This document shows positions 60,916 through 64,000 of a DNA stretch of 64,000 nucleotides, in pieces (position 1 is the first letter of the stretch; the number at the start of each line of letters is the position of its first letter). Source of the DNA: GCA-003244245 sp050700055 (lineage in GTDB: Bacteria > Actinomycetota > Actinomycetes > Mycobacteriales > Pseudonocardiaceae); assembly GCA_050700055.1 (NCBI GenBank), contig JBOHGE010000003.1, positions 62,001 to 126,000 of the forward strand, in the 5' to 3' direction. The position numbers and the translations under genes are program-made. Under the pieces are notes generated by a model. The model saw only the letters and a program-made list of their open reading frames with translations, made no database searches and was not told the origin of the DNA.

Positions 60916-61635
60916 TCAGCGGGTGTCCAGCACGAGGTACCCCTCCGCCAACCGGCCCTCCGCCAGCCCAGCAGCCTGGGCCTGCAGGGAACCCCAGGCG
61001 CGCATCCGCTGCTCCAGATCCGTCAGGTGCGCGGTCTGGCTGGCGTGCGCGCGCAGCGCGGCGATCTTGCGATTGAAGGTGTCGGTGATGTCGACATAGT
61101 GGTCGGCCCGGTCGTTGGCGCTCACCACCCAGACCTCGGACACGGTGTGTGCTTCCAGGCCCTCCTCGGCGAGCAGCTCGGGGTGCGCGAACGGGTTGCG
61201 GGCATCGGGATAGACCGCGCACAGCGCGGCTTCCCCGGCGGCCTGGTGATCGGGGTGGCTGCCGTAGAGGCTGCGCAGGTCGCGTTGCGGGAGCTGGACC
61301 ACCACTCGATCCGGGCGGGTCCGCCGGATGGCGCGGGTGATGTCGCGGCGCAGCTCGAGGCTCACCACCAGCCGGCCGTCGGGGTAGCCGAGGAACTCCA
61401 CGTCGGTGACGCCCAACGCGGCGGCCGCCTTGCGCTGCTCGTCCTGCCGGATTCCGCCGATCGCCGAGCGGGGCACGTCGCGGTCGACACCACCGGCGTC
61501 CCCGTCGGTCACGATGCAGTAGGACACGTCAAGACCAGCGTCTGTCCAGGTGGCGACCGTGCCGCCGGACCCGAAATCCGCATCGTCGGGATGTGCCGCC
61601 ACCAGCAGAATCCGCTGCACCTGCTCTTGTGTCAC
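60916..61635 (-). CDS. PIG-L family N-deacetylase
   Basis: 239 residues. The metal site AHPDDADFGSGG and HPDHQAAGEA is intact. Family members deacetylate N-acetylglucosamine conjugates (MshB, Mca-like or antibiotic pathways). GTG 61635 has GGAGAG upstream and overlaps the stop of a DUF4143-like fragment. No mycothiol gene is near, so the role is open. Confidence 0.9.
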   Translation of the reverse strand: MTQEQVQRILLVAAHPDDADFGSGGTVATWTDAGLDVSYCIVTDGDAGGVDRDVPRSAIGGIRQDEQRKAAAALGVTDVEFLGYPDGRLVVSLELRRDITRAIRRTRPDRVVVQLPQRDLRSLYGSHPDHQAAGEAALCAVYPDARNPFAHPELLAEEGLEAHTVSEVWVVSANDRADHYVDITDTFNRKIAALRAHASQTAHLTDLEQRMRAWGSLQAQAAGLAEGRLAEGYLVLDTR

Positions 61636-61854
61636 GGCACTCTCCTCGCTTCGACGTCATTCCCGGCAACGCGAACGACCCCGCCGGGCTTCCCGTGCGG
61701 GCTCAGCTCGACCCGTAGCTGGACAAGGCCCCGCAGATCGTCCGGCCAATAGGAGGACCTGGCCTTGATCTCGACCGCGAAGCAACGGCCGTCGTGGTGC
61801 TCGATAACGAGATCAACAGCGATAGTCCTTCCCCAGGCGTCACCGGCAGTGATA
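61632..61854 (-). pseudogene. DUF4143-type AAA ATPase C-terminal fragment
   Basis: The frame reads IAVDLVIEHHDGRCFAVEIKARSS ... DLRGLVQLR and ends with a stop overlapping the PIG-L start. The VDLVIE...G...AVEIKA pattern is the PD-(D/E)XK-like tail of AAA ATPases with DUF4143. The ATPase half is missing. Confidence 0.6.
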
Positions 61855-62090
61855 TCGGGTCCGTGGTGTCGCGGGGCGTCGGGTGATCGTGACGACGAGT
61901 GTCGCTCCCCGATCTTGACTCAACTTCCGAGTCCGAGACCGAGCACCCAGCCACGATACCCTTCGTTCCGTGATCCGAGGGTCTTCTCAGTCGCGATCCG
62001 AGCGGGATCCGCCCCGAGACCATGGGTGCAGCCTCTCACCACTCTGCGTGAACTTCATCGGTCGCTGAGATCAGGAATTGAACGTGACGT

Positions 62091-62312
62091 GACGGGGACG
62101 CCGACACCGACCCGGCGACGCCGGAGGTGCAGGCGCTGGCGCGGCTCTGGATGGAGCTGCTGGACTTCTTTCACGGCGGTGACCCGGGCTGTGAGACTCG
62201 ATAAACCACATGCAGGCCGACAACAGCGAATTAGTCCAGCAGCAGTGCGGCGGGCCGTCACCAGAGCAGATCGACTACATCCGCCGGGCGAATGCTGCGA
62301 CGTCGTTCTGAC
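62091..62312 (+). pseudogene. MerR/TipAS-type regulator C-terminal remnant
   Basis: TDPATPEVQALARLWMELLDFFHGGDPG in one frame, then (after a frameshift and TGA) NSELVQQQCGGPSPEQIDYIRRAN in another, match the end of TipAS-domain regulators. The DNA-binding domain is gone. Confidence 0.6.
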
Positions 62313-62323
62313 GTGGTCTGTGC

Positions 62324-63148
62324 TTACTGCATGCCTGGCAGCGGCTCGTCTTTCCACAGGATGCGTAGCTGGGAGGCATACTCGTCGAGGTCATAGGACG
62401 AGCAGCCGGCACCGCCGTAGCCGAGGTAGTTGCCGCCGGCGTCGCGCCGACCGCCGTTCATCACGGCGCTGAGACCGTGGTGAGCGATCATGCTGCGGAT
62501 CCCGGCGGTGATGTTGGCCACCGGGTCGGTGATCGGTCGACCGGCCAAGCTGGGCAGGACGCAGGCTTTGAAGGTGGCGGGGATGGTTTGCATGAGGCCC
62601 CGCGAGGGAGTGCCCCGTACGGCGTTGATGTCCCAGTTGTTGATCGCATTGGGATTGCCACCGGACTCATGCATGATGATCGTCTTAACCCCCTTCGCGA
62701 GGGCCTGCGGCAGGCCCATCAGGCCCAGCGCTTGGGAGATCCAGCCGTCCAGGCTGTGGCTGTTACCGGCTTTGTAGGGCACGCCCAGCCGGTTCTGCGC
62801 GGCCTTGAGGTGGGCTGCTGCCCGGTCGGCCTTCTCGACGGCGCGGCGCAACGCCTGCACTCCGACGGTCTGATCGCCGACCGGGACGAGCTGCAAGAGC
62901 TCCGGCTCCGGTGCCGGGGAGGTCAGCGCGGCCGGGGCGACCTCGACGGTCTTCTCGGCGCCGACTGCGGCGTCGGCGTGCACCGCATGGCCGGCCACGG
63001 CCAACGCGCCGGCGGCGACGGCAGCCGTCACAGCCCGACCGCGCAGCACCGGACCTGGCCGAGGTATGCGGTGCGCACCGCGGGAGGCAGGAGTGGGAGC
63101 GACCTCGGGATTCCGCTGACTACCGCGGGGGGAGCGGTGACGCGCCAA
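62324..63148 (-). CDS. Secreted lytic transglycosylase (SLT-type)
   Basis: 274 residues from TTG 63148 with AAAGGGA upstream. An N-terminal basic-hydrophobic segment (VLRGRAVTAAVAAGALAVAG) exports it; a helical linker follows. The lysozyme-like domain has IIMHESGGNPNAINNWD with the catalytic Glu, GLMQTIPATF and ITAGIRSMIA. It cuts peptidoglycan during growth or resuscitation. Upstream lies a structured leader region that may carry regulation. Confidence 0.88.
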   Translation of the reverse strand: MARHRSPRGSQRNPEVAPTPASRGAHRIPRPGPVLRGRAVTAAVAAGALAVAGHAVHADAAVGAEKTVEVAPAALTSPAPEPELLQLVPVGDQTVGVQALRRAVEKADRAAAHLKAAQNRLGVPYKAGNSHSLDGWISQALGLMGLPQALAKGVKTIIMHESGGNPNAINNWDINAVRGTPSRGLMQTIPATFKACVLPSLAGRPITDPVANITAGIRSMIAHHGLSAVMNGGRRDAGGNYLGYGGAGCSSYDLDEYASQLRILWKDEPLPGMQ

Positions 63149-63367
63149 CTGTGGGTCCCTTTCACGACGGGGACCTGGTGCATAGCCCGGGATGGCACCG
63201 TCTAGCAGCCAGATCGTAATCTGCGACCGACGGAAAGTAACGGTAAGGCCACGACTGCGGCAAACCCGCAAACGGGCAAACGTGTCGCGTGCGCCAGGTG
63301 CACCAGCCGACGCGACGAGCGGCAACCCCCGACCCGCCGAGCCCCGCCCACCGTGCGACAAGCGGCA
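63149..63367. other. Leader region of the transglycosylase gene
   Basis: About 220 bases with no gene. On the minus strand, GTTACTTTC and GATTACG words occur about 60-100 bases upstream of the start, as in MtrA- or ydaO-controlled cell-wall hydrolase leaders, but the motif is not clear enough to name. Confidence 0.3.
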
Positions 63368-63445
63368 CCCCGCCCGCATTCAGCGGGCTCAGCGGGGCTA
63401 TCGGTGCGCCGGTAGCCCCGCTGAGCCCGCTGAATGCGGGCGGGG
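63368..63445. terminator. 33-bp-arm perfect hairpin at the end of the DoxX gene
   Basis: 63368-63400 pairs exactly with 63413-63445 around 12 bases. It includes the DoxX stop codon, so the hairpin is both the 3' end of that gene and its terminator, and lies before the transglycosylase promoter. It shares its arm sequence with the 49559 hairpin. Confidence 0.93.
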
Positions 63446-63811
63446 GTGGCGGTAGACGAGCAGTGCCCAGAGGATCAGGGGGAGCTGTAGGGGGAGGCGG
63501 GCGTAGGCCAGGGTGCGCATCCAGGTGGGGCGGTCGGACCAGTCGATCGCCATCTTCACGTTGGCCGGGAACACCGCAACGAACAGCAACGCGGCGAGCA
63601 GCCCACCGAGCCGCCGAGTACGCGGCACCGCGACCAGTGCCGCGATCACCAGCTCGGCCACGCCGGACAGGTGGGTCCACGTACGGGCGGTACCGGGTAG
63701 CTGCTCGGGAACGATCGCATCGAACTGCGCGGGAACCGCAAAATGCAGTATCCCCGTGCTGGTGAGCAGAACGACCAGACCAGTGGCTGCGGTGGGCCGG
63801 CGGATTCGCAT
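63398..63811 (-). CDS. DoxX-like small membrane protein
   Basis: 137 residues from ATG 63811 (ATG 63823 also possible), with AAGGA upstream. Four hydrophobic segments (TGLVVLLTSTGILHF, WTHLSGVAELVIAALVAV, GLLAALLFVAVFPANVKM, PLILWALLV) give a DoxX pattern. Role in redox or membrane homeostasis is only suggested by family. Confidence 0.78.
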   Translation of the reverse strand: MRIRRPTAATGLVVLLTSTGILHFAVPAQFDAIVPEQLPGTARTWTHLSGVAELVIAALVAVPRTRRLGGLLAALLFVAVFPANVKMAIDWSDRPTWMRTLAYARLPLQLPLILWALLVYRHPRPHSAGSAGLPAHR

Positions 63812-63823
63812 GGCGGAGATCAT

Positions 63824-64000
63824 CCTTGCTGTGGATGTGCGGGCTGCGGATGACGAACACGTGCGCGCGTCCGAGTTATTGCGCGATGTCGCATTGCGTC
63901 GGTGACTCGACGGTGGGCCGGCCTGGTTGGACGCACTCAACGATCAGTGCACCAACCACGGCCGTCACCACGTTTCCGGTCAGGAAATCGACCGCATCCC
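63824..64000. other. Right end of the window
   Basis: No gene can be supported in the last ~180 bases. Confidence 0.4.

Noticed and set aside
61027..61752. 241-codon rightward open frame
   Set aside because: Complementary to the PIG-L deacetylase gene, whose metal motifs are clear.
1..64000. tRNA or rRNA genes
   Set aside because: No cloverleaf or rRNA segment was recognised by eye; a dedicated tRNA search would be needed to exclude one fully.

Overview
The window is high-GC actinobacterial DNA. It carries an SsgA-family sporulation protein, XRE/DUF5753 regulators with DUF6879 partners, an F420-type luciferase-like oxidoreductase, a mycobacterial-style DEAH helicase, GTG/TTG starts and TTA codons in the biosynthetic genes. 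A sporulating filamentous actinomycete, most likely Pseudonocardiaceae, fits best; this is inferred from gene content, not from a marker gene.

Left part (1-12.8 kb): a small non-ribosomal peptide cluster. It holds a diaminopimelate decarboxylase (lysA), a stand-alone A-T-reductase NRPS, an MbtH protein, a C-A-T NRPS, a destroyed gene that keeps only an NRPS-type linker and the end of a thioesterase, two translationally coupled acyl-CoA dehydrogenases, a truncated aspartokinase and a DHA2-type exporter followed by a strong hairpin terminator. Duplicated aspartate-pathway genes next to the NRPS suggest a lysine/aspartate-family building block. TTA codons in both NRPS genes, the aspartokinase fragment and the exporter suggest bldA control. 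The lost thioesterase and cut aspartokinase suggest partial decay.

12.8-30 kb: an accessory region full of scars. It has GNAT acetyltransferases (one truncated), an Asp-nucleophile alpha/beta hydrolase, two and a half copies of a [small protein - DUF6879 - HTH/DUF5753] module (one regulator interrupted by TAG, one copy fused to a PIN fragment), duplicated small ORFs, a Shedu-like anti-phage nuclease, VapBC pairs, hisS, a Tat-exported haem peroxidase, a duplicated hisS start, and a FabV/acyl-carrier pair. 29.6-36 kb: a sugar-nucleotide epimerase, a Mur-ligase/FPGS-like ligase, a polytopic membrane protein, a cold-shock protein and a secreted M61 peptidase that looks foreign.

36-48 kb: several toxin-antitoxin loci, an XRE/TPR regulator, and an nSTAND ATPase with 12 WD40 repeats preceded by a 37-residue ORF that carries the same short motif as the ATPase N-terminus. 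This looks like an NLR-type partner pair based on amyloid-like signalling and is the most novel signal here. Upstream on the same strand lie a tyrosinase/polyphenol oxidase and a DUF2182 membrane protein. 48-64 kb: a protein fusing a transposase-type HTH to 13 repeats of 32 residues, SsgA, an acyl-CoA dehydrogenase, a MEDS-domain protein, an LLM oxidoreductase, HrpA with a 60-bp perfect palindrome inside its coding sequence, hydrolases, an ImmA/IrrE peptidase operon, a PIG-L deacetylase, fragments of DUF4143 and TipAS-type genes, a lytic transglycosylase and a DoxX-like protein.

Several very long perfect inverted repeats occur across the window; two share nearly identical arms. No tRNA, rRNA or CRISPR array was seen.
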